From CAVSPO01 sp963730005 (lineage in GTDB: Bacteria > Actinomycetota > Actinomycetes > Propionibacteriales > Propionibacteriaceae), in contig CAVSPO010000023.1 in NCBI GenBank assembly GCA_963730005.1, positions 62,001-126,000 on the forward strand: 64,000 nt of DNA, given 5' to 3'. A model generated the notes under the pieces. The model was not told the origin of the DNA. It was given only the letters and a program-made list of their open reading frames with translations, and did not search any database. Of the stretch, positions 26,148-34,613 are shown piece by piece. The translations under genes and the position numbers were made by a program. How positions within the stretch are numbered: position 1 is the stretch's first letter; the number at the start of each line of letters is the position of its first letter.

Positions 26148-27836
26148 ATGAGAATCGTGATTGTTGGAGGGGTCGCCGGCGGGATGAGCGCGGCGACGAG
26201 GCTGCGCAGGCTGGACGAGTCTGCCGAGATCATCGTGTTCGAGCGAAGCGGGCACGTCTCGTTCGCGAACTGCGGGCTTCCGTACCACGTGAGCGGGGTC
26301 ATCCCGCGCCGTCAGTCGCTGCTGCTGCAGACCCCGGCTTCGCTGCACGCCAGGTTCGAGCTGGACGTGCGTGTCCACCACGAAGTGACCGCCATCGACC
26401 CTGCCGCCAGGACCGTCGAGGTGAAGAACCTGGACGCCGGCACCACCGAGACCGTCAGCTACGACGCCCTGGTGCTCTCGCCCGGCGCCAAGGCCCTGAC
26501 CCCGCCCATCCCCGGCATCGAACGCGCCCTGACGCTGCGCAACGTCGAGGACGTGGACGCCATGGTGGCCGCGCTGCAGAGCGAAACGGTGCCCGGCACC
26601 CTGCCCGCCGAGGATCCGGGGGTTGAGCAAGGATCCGTCGTGGTCATCGGCGGCGGCTTCATCGGGCTGGAGGTGGCCGAGAACATGGTGCACGCCGGGC
26701 GTCAGGTGGCGTTGGTGGAGGGCACCGACCAGGTGATGCCGCCCCTGGATCTGGAGATGGTTTCCCCGGTGCACGGTCGCCTGCGCGCCAATGGCGTCGA
26801 TCTGCATCTGGGCCACAGTGTCACCGTGATCGGGGAGCATGATGTCACGCTGGACGACGGCACCAGGCTGCCGGCCGAGATCGTGGTGGCCGCCATTGGT
26901 GTCCGCCCGGAGGATTCGCTCGCTCGCGCAGCAGGCCTGGAGGTCGCCGAGCGGGGCGGCATCGTCATCGACGACCAGTACCGCACCTCCGACCCGTTCA
27001 TCTATGCGGTGGGGGACGCCGTCGTGAAGGCTGACGCCATCGACGACTCCGACGTGCTGATCGCGCTGGCCCAGACCGCCAACCTGCAGGGTCGACGGGT
27101 GGCCGACGTCATCATGGGCCGTGCCGCCTTCGACCGTCCGGTGCTCGGCACCGCCATCGTGGGCGTGTTCGGTCTGCAGGTGGCCTCCACCGGCTGGAGT
27201 GAGAAGCGGGCGCGAGCGCTGGGGCGGCGGGTGCGGGTCATCCACACCCATCCCGCCGATCACGCCGGGTATTACCCGGGCGCCACCCCGCTGGCCTTGA
27301 AGCTGGTGGTGGACGAGGCAACGGACGCCATCCTGGGTGCCCAGGTCGTCGGTGAGAAGGGTGCGGACAAACGCATCGACGTGATCGCGACGGCGATTTC
27401 AGGCGGCATCACCGCCACCGAGCTGGCCGAGCTGGAGCTGGCCTACGCGCCGGCGTTCGGCTCAGCCAAGGACCCGGTCAACTTCTTGGGCTACATCGAC
27501 GCCAACCTTTCTGACGGCCTGGTCGACTCCATCCAGTGGCACGAGGTGGACGAGGCGGTCGCCACTGGCGCCCACGTCCTCGACGTGCGCACAGCCGGGG
27601 AGCACGAGCGCCAGTCCATCCCGGGTTCGACGCTGATTCCGCTTGACGAGCTGCGCTCCCGGATCGAGGAGGCTCGGGCGCTGGCCGTCGATGGCGGCGA
27701 CCTGGTCGTGCACTGTGCCGTTGGCCTGCGTGGCTACCTGGCCTGCCGGATCCTGGCCCAGCATGGCATCAGCGCCAGGAACCTGGACGGTGGCATCACC
27801 ACCTGGAATGCGGGCCAGGCAGCGCTCGCCCGGTAA
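26148..27836 (+). CDS. CoA-disulfide reductase / NADH-dependent persulfide reductase fused to rhodanese
   Basis: 562 residues. The FAD-binding start IVGGVAGGMSAATRLRRL and the active-site segment SFANCGLPYH (Cys42) are those of single-cysteine CoA-disulfide reductases. A second nucleotide-binding motif VVIGGGFIGLEVAENM binds NAD(P)H. From about residue 455 there is a rhodanese domain whose active loop HCAVGLRGY has Cys523. This CoADR-RHD fusion is known to reduce CoA disulfide, CoA persulfide and polysulfide. With the CstR-like repressor across the terminator and matching operators at both promoters, the role is probably removal of reactive sulfur species. Confidence 0.92.
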   Translation: MRIVIVGGVAGGMSAATRLRRLDESAEIIVFERSGHVSFANCGLPYHVSGVIPRRQSLLLQTPASLHARFELDVRVHHEVTAIDPAARTVEVKNLDAGTTETVSYDALVLSPGAKALTPPIPGIERALTLRNVEDVDAMVAALQSETVPGTLPAEDPGVEQGSVVVIGGGFIGLEVAENMVHAGRQVALVEGTDQVMPPLDLEMVSPVHGRLRANGVDLHLGHSVTVIGEHDVTLDDGTRLPAEIVVAAIGVRPEDSLARAAGLEVAERGGIVIDDQYRTSDPFIYAVGDAVVKADAIDDSDVLIALAQTANLQGRRVADVIMGRAAFDRPVLGTAIVGVFGLQVASTGWSEKRARALGRRVRVIHTHPADHAGYYPGATPLALKLVVDEATDAILGAQVVGEKGADKRIDVIATAISGGITATELAELELAYAPAFGSAKDPVNFLGYIDANLSDGLVDSIQWHEVDEAVATGAHVLDVRTAGEHERQSIPGSTLIPLDELRSRIEEARALAVDGGDLVVHCAVGLRGYLACRILAQHGISARNLDGGITTWNAGQAALAR

Positions 27837-27861
27837 TCGCCAGGCAACAACAACCTCACGG

Positions 27862-27917
27862 CACCACGAGCGCGGAGGGCCCCCGACCAGAGTCGGGGGC
27901 CCTCCGCGCTCGTGGTG
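27862..27917. terminator. Bidirectional terminator between convergent genes
   Basis: Perfect 26-bp inverted repeat (27862-27887 and 27892-27917) with a four-base loop, located between the converging ends of the persulfide reductase gene and the CstR-like gene. Confidence 0.85.
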
Positions 27918-27962
27918 TGCTGTTCGCCTGCAGCCGGGCCCAATCGCCAGTTGCTGCCCAGC

Positions 27963-28244
27963 TCAGGCCAGGCTCAGGAACAGTTTCTCGAGTTCGCTGG
28001 TGTCCAGCTTGCCGCCGCCCTGCTCAGCGTCCTTGATGCACTGCTGCAGACCGTTGCTGATCACGGCGAAGCCCGCCCGATCGATGGCCTTGCTGACGGC
28101 GGCGATCTGGGTGACGACGTCCTTGCAGTCGCGCCCCTCCTGGAGCATCCGGATGATGCCGCCGATCTGGCCTTGCGCTCGCTGCAGCCGCTTGACGACG
28201 AGGTCCAGATCTCGTGCGTCGAGATCCTGTGCGTCGGGTTCCAT
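27963..28244 (-). CDS. CsoR/CstR-family (DUF156) repressor, probable persulfide sensor
   Basis: 93 residues from an ATG after AGGAACG. The family core is clear: VKRLQRAQGQIGGIIRMLQEGRDCKDVVTQ, then IDRAGFAVISNGLQQCI. Only two cysteines are present, Cys40 and Cys69. The copper-sensor pattern needs a His four residues before the second Cys; that place is Gly65. Two Cys without the His is the CstR pattern, which senses persulfides or polysulfides. Its own upstream region carries a matching operator (28307-28322), suggesting autoregulation. Confidence 0.85.
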   Translation of the reverse strand: MEPDAQDLDARDLDLVVKRLQRAQGQIGGIIRMLQEGRDCKDVVTQIAAVSKAIDRAGFAVISNGLQQCIKDAEQGGGKLDTSELEKLFLSLA

Positions 28245-28306
28245 CGGCGTTCCTGTTCCGCTCAGGCGGATGGGCCTGGGTACGGTCGCCCCCGCGCGTG
28301 CTCCGG

Positions 28307-28322
28307 ATACTACCAAGGGTAT
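28307..28322. promoter_or_regulatory. Second CstR-type operator, upstream of the repressor gene
   Basis: ATACTACCAAGGGTAT, sharing outer arms and the GGGTAT half with the site at 26116-26131. On the minus strand its end supplies TAGTAT, a good -10 for the repressor gene with a leader of about 56 bases. Consistent with autorepression. Confidence 0.6.
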
Positions 28323-28497
28323 GGGTTTGGGTACCACCGGGGGCATGCCGACGGCGGCAGGAGCCGGGAACCGGCCGGTGCCCAACGCTGAAAGGGTAGG
28401 TTTCGTCCGACGCCAGTGGTGAAATAGGGGACGATGGCACGGTGTCGACCAGGGACACCGAGACGCCGCTGGGCGGCGCACAGGAAGGGACCGACCG

Positions 28498-29748
28498 ATG
28501 ACCACCACCCCACCCACGGCTGCAGCACCCGAACCTTCCCCGCTGGCCCCTCCGAACGCGATGAATTCGCTGACGCTCGAGGTGGCTGCGCCCCCCACAC
28601 CGGTCATCGCGACGCAGGCTCCGCGGATGGCGCCGCCGGTGGCCGAGGAACAGCGTCCGGCACTGGACGCCAAGGTCAACCAGTTCATCACGGCCATCAA
28701 CCAGCAACAGATCGGTAGCCCCGGCTTCACGGCCCAGGCCGACGCGGTGCGTTCGATGGGTGACGCGGACATCCGGCGGGCTGCCGAAGCCAGCAACCGA
28801 CTGCTGCAGAGCCCGGTGCGCGACCTCGACCGCAACGGCATCAGCGGGTCCGACAAGGTGGCTGAAACCCTCGTCGACCTGCGTCAGACCATTGAGGCCC
28901 TCGACCCCAGCCAGGTGCGCGAGAAGAAGCTGTTCGGCCTGATTCCCATCGGTGAGAAGGTCAAGGACTATTTCCAGAAGTACCAGAGCTCGCAGAAGCA
29001 GCTGGACGCCATCCTGCACGCGCTGCGGGCAGGTCAGGACGAGCTGCAGAAGGACAACGTCGCGCTCAACATGGAGAAGGCCCAGTTGTGGGACGTGATG
29101 GGGCGGCTGAACCAGTACATCTACATCGCGGAGCGGCTGGACACCAATCTGTCCGCGCAGATCGCCGAGCTGCAGATCACCGCACCCGAGAAGGCCGATG
29201 CCATGAACAAGGACGTGCTGTTCTACGTCCGTCAGAAGCACCAGGACCTGCTCACCCAGCTTGCCGTGTCGATCCAGGGCTATCTGGCCATCGACGTGAT
29301 CATCAAGAACAACCAGGAGCTGGTCAAGGGCGTCGACCGGGCGTCCACCACCACCATCTCGGCGTTGCGCACAGCGATCATCGTCGCGGAGGCCCTGGGC
29401 AACCAGAAGCTGGTTCTTGACCAGATCACTGCGCTGAACACCACCACCTCGGGGCTGATCGAGCGCACCAGCGAGATGCTGAAGCAGAACTCGGTGGGCA
29501 TCCAGGAGCAGGCAGCCAGTTCCACGATCCAGATCGAGAGCCTGCAGAAGGCGTTCGCCAACGTCTACGAGACGATGGACGCCATCGACCAGTTCAAGCT
29601 GGCGGCCCTGGATTCGATGGGCCAGACCATCAGCACCCTCGAGAACGAGGTTGCCAAGTCGAGGAGCTACCTCGAGCGAGCCGCGAAGTCGCCGGTGGAG
29701 CCGGCTCAGTGGCAGGACTTGAACCTGCCGACTGACCAATACCGCTGA
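28498..29748 (+). CDS. TelA/KlaA-family (toxic anion resistance) protein
   Basis: 416 residues, largely alpha-helical and cytoplasmic, after a Pro/Ala-rich N-terminus. The family core includes LIPIGEKVKDYFQKYQSSQKQLDAIL, DNVALNMEKAQLW and QLAVSIQGYLAIDVIIKNNQELVKGVDRA. TelA proteins were named for tellurite resistance but usually occur in stress-response clusters with vWA and TerD-like proteins, and the biochemical role is unknown. It is the first gene of a nine-gene unit; GGAAGGG lies eight bases before the ATG. The 253-bp region upstream is divergent to the CstR-like gene and shows no second CDS. Confidence 0.85.
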   Translation: MTTTPPTAAAPEPSPLAPPNAMNSLTLEVAAPPTPVIATQAPRMAPPVAEEQRPALDAKVNQFITAINQQQIGSPGFTAQADAVRSMGDADIRRAAEASNRLLQSPVRDLDRNGISGSDKVAETLVDLRQTIEALDPSQVREKKLFGLIPIGEKVKDYFQKYQSSQKQLDAILHALRAGQDELQKDNVALNMEKAQLWDVMGRLNQYIYIAERLDTNLSAQIAELQITAPEKADAMNKDVLFYVRQKHQDLLTQLAVSIQGYLAIDVIIKNNQELVKGVDRASTTTISALRTAIIVAEALGNQKLVLDQITALNTTTSGLIERTSEMLKQNSVGIQEQAASSTIQIESLQKAFANVYETMDAIDQFKLAALDSMGQTISTLENEVAKSRSYLERAAKSPVEPAQWQDLNLPTDQYR

Positions 29749-29759
29749 GGACGTCATCC

Positions 29760-30311
29760 ATGGGCTTCATCGACTGGTTGATGGGCACCCCCGAGCCGGC
29801 ACCCGAGCCGGGGCCGTTGGTGGTGCCTGCTGCACCCACCCCCCAGGACATCGCAACCGCACTGGCCAAGGCGGAGCAGATGGCGGGCGAGCAACGGGCG
29901 CCGGAGCCGGTGCTGGCGCGGGTGTCGCGGATCACCGGCATCGTGCGCAACACGCTGCCCCGGCTCGCGAACCTGGGGTTGGACAGCAAGGACGCCTACC
30001 ACGTGGTGGCCACTGCCACCGACTACCTGCCAGAGTCGCTGGCCGGTTACCTGGCGTTGCCCAGGGACTGGGCCAACACCCGGCCGGTGGCCAACGGCAA
30101 GTCGTCCCTGCTGATGTTGATCGATCAGTTGGACCTGCTCGCCCTGACCATGAACCGCATGTACGACGCCGCCTACCGGCGCGACGCCGCGGCCCTCGTC
30201 GCGCAGGGGCAGTTCCTGGATCAGAAGTTCGCCAACAGGCCCGCGGCCGCGGTCAGTCTCGATGCCCCTCGGCCGGTTTCGGGCAATCCCCTTGACCTGG
30301 AGTCCAGATGA
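29760..30311 (+). CDS. Unknown protein of the PknG/TelA cluster
   Basis: 183 residues, soluble. The N-terminus MGFIDWLMGTPEPAPEPGP is hydrophobic then Pro/Glu-rich, followed by a helical domain (about 40-165) with TGIVRNTLPRLANLGLDSKDAYHVVATATDYLPESL and MLIDQLDLLALTMNRMYDAAYRRD. The DYLPESL/YLALP wording resembles the 5-bromo-4-chloroindolyl-phosphate-hydrolysis-like and related helical families found beside TelA, but I cannot assign it. It lies 11 bp after the TelA gene and overlaps the AAA+ gene by four bases (ATGA), so co-translation is likely. Confidence 0.7.
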   Translation: MGFIDWLMGTPEPAPEPGPLVVPAAPTPQDIATALAKAEQMAGEQRAPEPVLARVSRITGIVRNTLPRLANLGLDSKDAYHVVATATDYLPESLAGYLALPRDWANTRPVANGKSSLLMLIDQLDLLALTMNRMYDAAYRRDAAALVAQGQFLDQKFANRPAAAVSLDAPRPVSGNPLDLESR

Positions 30312-31978
30312 CCAGCCTCACGCTACGTGCCGCTCTCGACAGCCTCGCCGGGGTGGCGGCGAGCGTGGGTGTCGACCCCGTCCAGGCCCGCCTTGAGGGC
30401 ATCCAGCTCGCGGCAGCCGTGTCCGAGCCCGCCACGGGTGCCTTCCTGGACTGGGCGGACCAACTCGGACGCCCGGCCAACGCGCAGGAGTTCTTCGAGG
30501 CCGCCGCAAGGGGGCGCCGCTGGCGAGCCGGTCCGACGCCCCTGATGAGTCAGCTCGGCAACACCAATCGCAACAGTGCCCACGCCTATGCAAACGCCCT
30601 GATCGACGTCAGCACCGCTGCGTGCGCGTTGGGGGAGCCCAACCCGAAGGTGGCCGGTGCCGCAGCCTCGGCCAGCGCTGCGCAGCAGCAGGCGGTGTCG
30701 GGTGTCGGGCAGGTGCCGACCAGCAATGCGTCCGGCCCCCACGGTGGTCTCGACCCCGACCTGCTGGCCCGGTTGCAGCGCAGCGAGGAACGGGTCAAGG
30801 CCATGGACGAGTTCACGCGTAATGGTGGCCAGGTGTTCCAGAGCGTGCTCGACCAACTGGCGGTCAACCAGCAGCGGCTGCAAGAACTGCGTGGCGGCCC
30901 ACTGCTGACCCCCACCGGTGGCCCGCCAGCCCAGCCGGCCGACAGTGCCCCTTCAGGTCCGGGTGAACGGCCTGCACCCACCGCCACCCAGGACGCGCCC
31001 GACGCCAAGCCCGTCGCCGAGGTCGACGAGCCTGCCGAGCCCACGAAAACGGTTGAGGAACTGCTCGCCGAGCTGGACGCCCTGGTGGGTCTGGACGAGG
31101 TCAAGGCCGAGATTCATCGTCAGGCCGCGGTGCTGCGAGTCCAGGCGCTGCGCAGCAAGGCCGGGTTGAAGGTGCCCACCATCACCCGCCACATGGTGTT
31201 CGTCGGCAACCCGGGCACCGGCAAGACCACCGTCGCCCGGTTGGTCGGTGGCGTCTATCGGGCCCTCGGCCTGCTGTCCAAGGGACAGCTGATCGAGGTG
31301 GACCGCTCCGAGATGGTGGCCGGCTATCTCGGCCAGACTGCGCTCAAGAGCGCCGAGGTGATCGCGAGTGCAATCGGCGGTGTGCTGTTCATCGACGAGG
31401 CCTACGCCCTGTCCGGCGACCAGTACGGCGAGGAATCCATCAACACGTTGGTCAAGGAGATGGAGGACAACCGCGACGACCTGGTCGTGATCGTGGCCGG
31501 CTATCCGGGCCCGATGGCCAGGTTCATCGCCGAGAACCCCGGCCTGGCAAGCCGTTTCCGCACCACCATCTTCTTCGACGACTACACCGACGACGAGCTC
31601 GTCGCGATCTTCCAGCTGCAGGTCAAGGGCGCCGATTACGTGCTGGCCGAAGGCTGCCTGGAGGGGTTCCGCAGGCTGCTCGGTCAGCAGATCCGTGACG
31701 AGACGTTCGGCAACGGCCGGTTCTGCCGCAACGTGCTGGAGGCGGCCATCGGTCACCAGGCCTGGCGACTGCGCGATGTGGTGGAGCCTACCGTCGACGA
31801 GCTGCGGACCCTGCTGTCGGAGGACCTGCTGGGTGCACCAGAGCCGCCCAGCACCGTCGGCGACGAACTCCTGGTCGGGGCGGCTGGGCAGACCGACGAG
31901 TCAGCCGGACAGGCTGCGGCCCAGGCCCCGACGCCGGACGCTGCCTCAACCGATGCCGAGAAGCCGGACAAGCCATGA
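30308..31978 (+). CDS. AAA+ ATPase of the CbxX/CfxQ-like class with helical N-terminal region
   Basis: 556 residues. Residues 1-240 are an Ala-rich helical region of no known family plus a Pro-rich linker. The AAA+ module spans about 250-520: VGLDEVKAEI, Walker A VGNPGTGKTTVARL (300-307), Walker B GGVLFIDEAYAL (359-364), sensor region VVIVAGYPGPM and arginine finger in ASRFRTTIFF. This matches the CbxX/CfxQ (rubisco-activase-like) family, which also appears in secretion and stress clusters. It probably remodels a partner of the operon. The start overlaps the upstream stop, the end overlaps the membrane sensor gene (ATGA). Confidence 0.85.
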   Translation: MTSLTLRAALDSLAGVAASVGVDPVQARLEGIQLAAAVSEPATGAFLDWADQLGRPANAQEFFEAAARGRRWRAGPTPLMSQLGNTNRNSAHAYANALIDVSTAACALGEPNPKVAGAAASASAAQQQAVSGVGQVPTSNASGPHGGLDPDLLARLQRSEERVKAMDEFTRNGGQVFQSVLDQLAVNQQRLQELRGGPLLTPTGGPPAQPADSAPSGPGERPAPTATQDAPDAKPVAEVDEPAEPTKTVEELLAELDALVGLDEVKAEIHRQAAVLRVQALRSKAGLKVPTITRHMVFVGNPGTGKTTVARLVGGVYRALGLLSKGQLIEVDRSEMVAGYLGQTALKSAEVIASAIGGVLFIDEAYALSGDQYGEESINTLVKEMEDNRDDLVVIVAGYPGPMARFIAENPGLASRFRTTIFFDDYTDDELVAIFQLQVKGADYVLAEGCLEGFRRLLGQQIRDETFGNGRFCRNVLEAAIGHQAWRLRDVVEPTVDELRTLLSEDLLGAPEPPSTVGDELLVGAAGQTDESAGQAAAQAPTPDAASTDAEKPDKP

Positions 31979-33306
31979 GCACCCCCGGTTTCCCGCGCCC
32001 GCGCACCCGCCGGGCAGCCGCCCAAGCAAGCCGTGCCGAGGCCGGTTCCGCGCAGTCCGCTGCCCAGCCCAGCCGTCAATTGACGTCCTCCGGGCAGGCG
32101 CCCAAGCCCGCGGCACGCACCGGCAAGGACATGTCGAGCCCAGCGATCCTGACCCTGGTCCGTAACGCGGCCGTGCTCGTCTGTCTCATCGCCGCTGCGA
32201 TCAGCGCAGCGGTGATGGGCTGGACCCATCAGGGCCTCGGCGACATCAAGGTGGGCACCGAGCAGGTGCTGCGGTTGCAGGCGGCGAAGTCAGCGGTGCT
32301 GCGGGCGGACGCGGTCGCCACCAACGGACTGGTGCAGGGTGGGGCCGAACCAGCCGCTGTTGCTTCGGAGTACCAGGCTGCGTTGCAGGAGGCTGCCCGG
32401 TTAGTGGTCGGCGCCGCTGCCGGCCCCGATCAGGCGAAGCTCGCCGAGGTGAACGGCCTGTTGACGCAGTACAGCGCTCTGCTGGGAGGCGGCCACACAA
32501 CCTTCACGACGGATGCAGGGGCCGGGCTGGCCGCCATGGATCAGGCCGGCGAGCTGCTGCGCGGCAAGATCATCCCGATCCTGGACACCCTGGTGGCCGG
32601 AAACCAGTCGCAGGTGGACGCGGCCCGGGCCGCCAACCGGTATTGGGCGATCCCCATTGCTCTGGTGCCGGTGCTGGTACTGCTGTGGGGCAGTTATGTG
32701 ACGGCGACACGGACCCGGCGGGTGCTCAATCTCGGGCTGGTGTTGGCCTTGCTGGCAGCCACCGGGCTGTGGCAGGTCGTCGATCAGAACCTGCGCGACA
32801 CCGGACGGATGGTCGACTCGGCCCGCGCCGGGTCGTTGCGCACCGCCCTGCTCAGCGCCGAGGCATCCGTGGCGGTGACTGATGCCAAGGCCTGGGAGGG
32901 CCGCATTCTGCTGCGTCCGGAAACGGCATCGACCGACGTCGACCACTTCGAGTCCGCGATGGCCGTGGCGACCAAGTCCGTGCAGGGGCTCTCAGACCCC
33001 ACTGCCGCCGCACAGCTCGCCAGCTACCGGCAGGCGCACGACCAGCTGATGGCAGCGGCCGCAAGTGGTGAGGCCGAGCGAATTGCTGCGGCGGCGGGTC
33101 AGCCGGGTGGTGTCAACGACACCTTCCGGGAGGTGTCGAACACGTTGCGCAGCGAGGCTGACCTGGCCGGTGTTGCGATCGAACAGGACATGGCTGCCCA
33201 GCAGTCGAGCCTGGTGACGGCAGGGTTGCTTGCCCTGGTGTTGGGAATTGCCGGTGCCATCGCTACGGCCACCGGGCTCGGACGAAGGATCAAGGAGTAC
33301 CGATGA
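31975..33306 (+). CDS. Four-TM membrane sensor with two extracytoplasmic helical domains, GlnX-like
   Basis: 443 residues. A Pro/Ser/Arg-rich cytoplasmic N-terminus precedes TM1 (about 60-83), TM2 (224-243), TM3 (250-267) and TM4 (411-434), ending in a short basic tail. TM1-TM2 and TM3-TM4 each enclose roughly 140 residues of predicted helices, giving two tandem extracytoplasmic four-helix-type sensor domains. This is the topology described for GlnX, the membrane partner of PknG in mycobacteria and corynebacteria. No GlnH-type binding lipoprotein is present in this window. The role as signal input to the kinase two genes downstream is inferred. Confidence 0.7.
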   Translation: MSTPGFPRPRTRRAAAQASRAEAGSAQSAAQPSRQLTSSGQAPKPAARTGKDMSSPAILTLVRNAAVLVCLIAAAISAAVMGWTHQGLGDIKVGTEQVLRLQAAKSAVLRADAVATNGLVQGGAEPAAVASEYQAALQEAARLVVGAAAGPDQAKLAEVNGLLTQYSALLGGGHTTFTTDAGAGLAAMDQAGELLRGKIIPILDTLVAGNQSQVDAARAANRYWAIPIALVPVLVLLWGSYVTATRTRRVLNLGLVLALLAATGLWQVVDQNLRDTGRMVDSARAGSLRTALLSAEASVAVTDAKAWEGRILLRPETASTDVDHFESAMAVATKSVQGLSDPTAAAQLASYRQAHDQLMAAAASGEAERIAAAAGQPGGVNDTFREVSNTLRSEADLAGVAIEQDMAAQQSSLVTAGLLALVLGIAGAIATATGLGRRIKEYR

Positions 33307-34613
33307 ACGACCTGACAGCACCGGAGGCGCCCGGCCGTCTTGGCGAGGCAGTGGATCCGCAGCGGATGTTCAGCTACCTCGACCAGCTCGGGGCATGGAT
33401 CAACGGCCGTCGCACCCAGTTGGACGAGCTCGACCAGGCCGCCCAGCTCTCCCAGCACGCCGCGGAGCTCGCCTCGGACATGGCGCTGTCGATGTCGCTG
33501 TGGCAGACCATCAAGACGCGGTACGGCAATCTGCTTCAGGTTTGGGACTCCGGCCGAGTTGGCCAGAAGGAGTCGGAGCAGCTGTCGGCGCTGGTGTGGG
33601 GCCGGCTGGAGGCGCCCGGGGGTGCGGGCGAGGCGGGTCAGGTGCCGGGCATGTCGCTCCCGGAGGCCTGCAAGCTTTCGGATGCCTTGACCAGCCAGCT
33701 ACGAGTGCGGTTGCAGATCGATCCGTCCGGCTCGCAGGCCATTGCCCGGCTGAGCACCCTGCGCGAAAACCTGGAACGGTTGCGCGACCAGGTGGCGTTG
33801 GAGCCGCTGGAAAGCGAGGGCCAGGCACGCTCCTATCTGGCCGAGCTGACCAGCCGGGTGCAGGACGCCAGCGACAAGGCCGGCCGTGGCGGTGACGTAG
33901 GTGGCATCCTCGGCCCGCTCGAGATCGAGACCGCCACCTTCGAGCGCGACCTGATCGTCGGTGGGGCAGTTCGTCGGCAGAACCGTGAGCAGCACGAGGC
34001 TGTCAGCCAGCGCCGCGACGCGCTGGCCGGCCGGGGTCGCAGACTGAACGAGCTGGTCGCCGAGGTGGTGGCCACGGTGGCAGAGCCGCCCAAGTATGCG
34101 GTGCCGAACGTCGCAGCCTTGGGGGCGATCCCCGTCGACAAGGCTGGCCTGGAGACGTTCGAGACGAAGCTGGCCCGGGTTGACAAGGCGATGGACTTCG
34201 TCGAGAAGGCCTACACGCAAGCGCTGCAGCTGGCCACTCAGTCCGCCCCGGAGCCCGAGCCGGAGCCGGAACAAGAGGTCGAGTTCGCGCCTGAGCCGGC
34301 CGAGGTCCAGTCCGACCGGCAGCCTGCAGCGGTTCCGGGCGCTGGGCAGCAGACGCCGCTGGAATCCCCGCCCGCCCTGCCTGAACTCGCCCCGGTGCCA
34401 GACGAGCCGGTGGGGCTCGATCCGCTCCAGGTGGCCCTGGACAACCTGCAGCGGCAGCCGGTCGCTGACGACCTGTTGGCCGGACTGATCTCGACCGCCG
34501 CCCACCTGGTTGCACTCAATCCCCAGCCCACCCGCGCCGCCGAAGCGGCCCTGATGACCGCCCGCGCCTACCGTGATTGGCTGGCCGGACATCCGGATGG
34601 GGCCACTTCGTGA
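33303..34613 (+). CDS. Helical/coiled-coil cluster protein of unknown function
   Basis: 436 residues, no membrane segment. Residues 1-310 are rich in heptad-like helices (FSYLDQLGAWINGRRTQLDELDQAAQL, LRENLERLRDQVALE, RRDALAGRGRRLNELVAEV). A Glu/Pro-rich linker (about 315-365) and a short C-terminal helical domain with AAEAALMTARAYRDWLAGHP follow. No catalytic motif is visible; it could be a scaffold between the sensor and the kinase. Both ends overlap neighbours by four bases (ATGA upstream, GTGA into the kinase). Confidence 0.65.
   Translation: MNDLTAPEAPGRLGEAVDPQRMFSYLDQLGAWINGRRTQLDELDQAAQLSQHAAELASDMALSMSLWQTIKTRYGNLLQVWDSGRVGQKESEQLSALVWGRLEAPGGAGEAGQVPGMSLPEACKLSDALTSQLRVRLQIDPSGSQAIARLSTLRENLERLRDQVALEPLESEGQARSYLAELTSRVQDASDKAGRGGDVGGILGPLEIETATFERDLIVGGAVRRQNREQHEAVSQRRDALAGRGRRLNELVAEVVATVAEPPKYAVPNVAALGAIPVDKAGLETFETKLARVDKAMDFVEKAYTQALQLATQSAPEPEPEPEQEVEFAPEPAEVQSDRQPAAVPGAGQQTPLESPPALPELAPVPDEPVGLDPLQVALDNLQRQPVADDLLAGLISTAAHLVALNPQPTRAAEAALMTARAYRDWLAGHPDGATS

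Noticed and set aside
27963..28244. Copper sensor CsoR
   Set aside because: The Cys-His-Cys copper site needs His four residues before the second Cys; Gly65 is there, so a CstR-type persulfide sensor is more likely.
28498..29748. Tellurite resistance determinant
   Set aside because: TelA family naming is historical; the operon context is kinase/phosphatase signalling and no other tellurite gene is present.
28024..29757. 577-codon minus-strand frame covering the TelA gene and running into the CstR-like gene region
   Set aside because: Low-complexity translation with no family match; the TelA frame on + and the shorter CstR-like frame explain the region.
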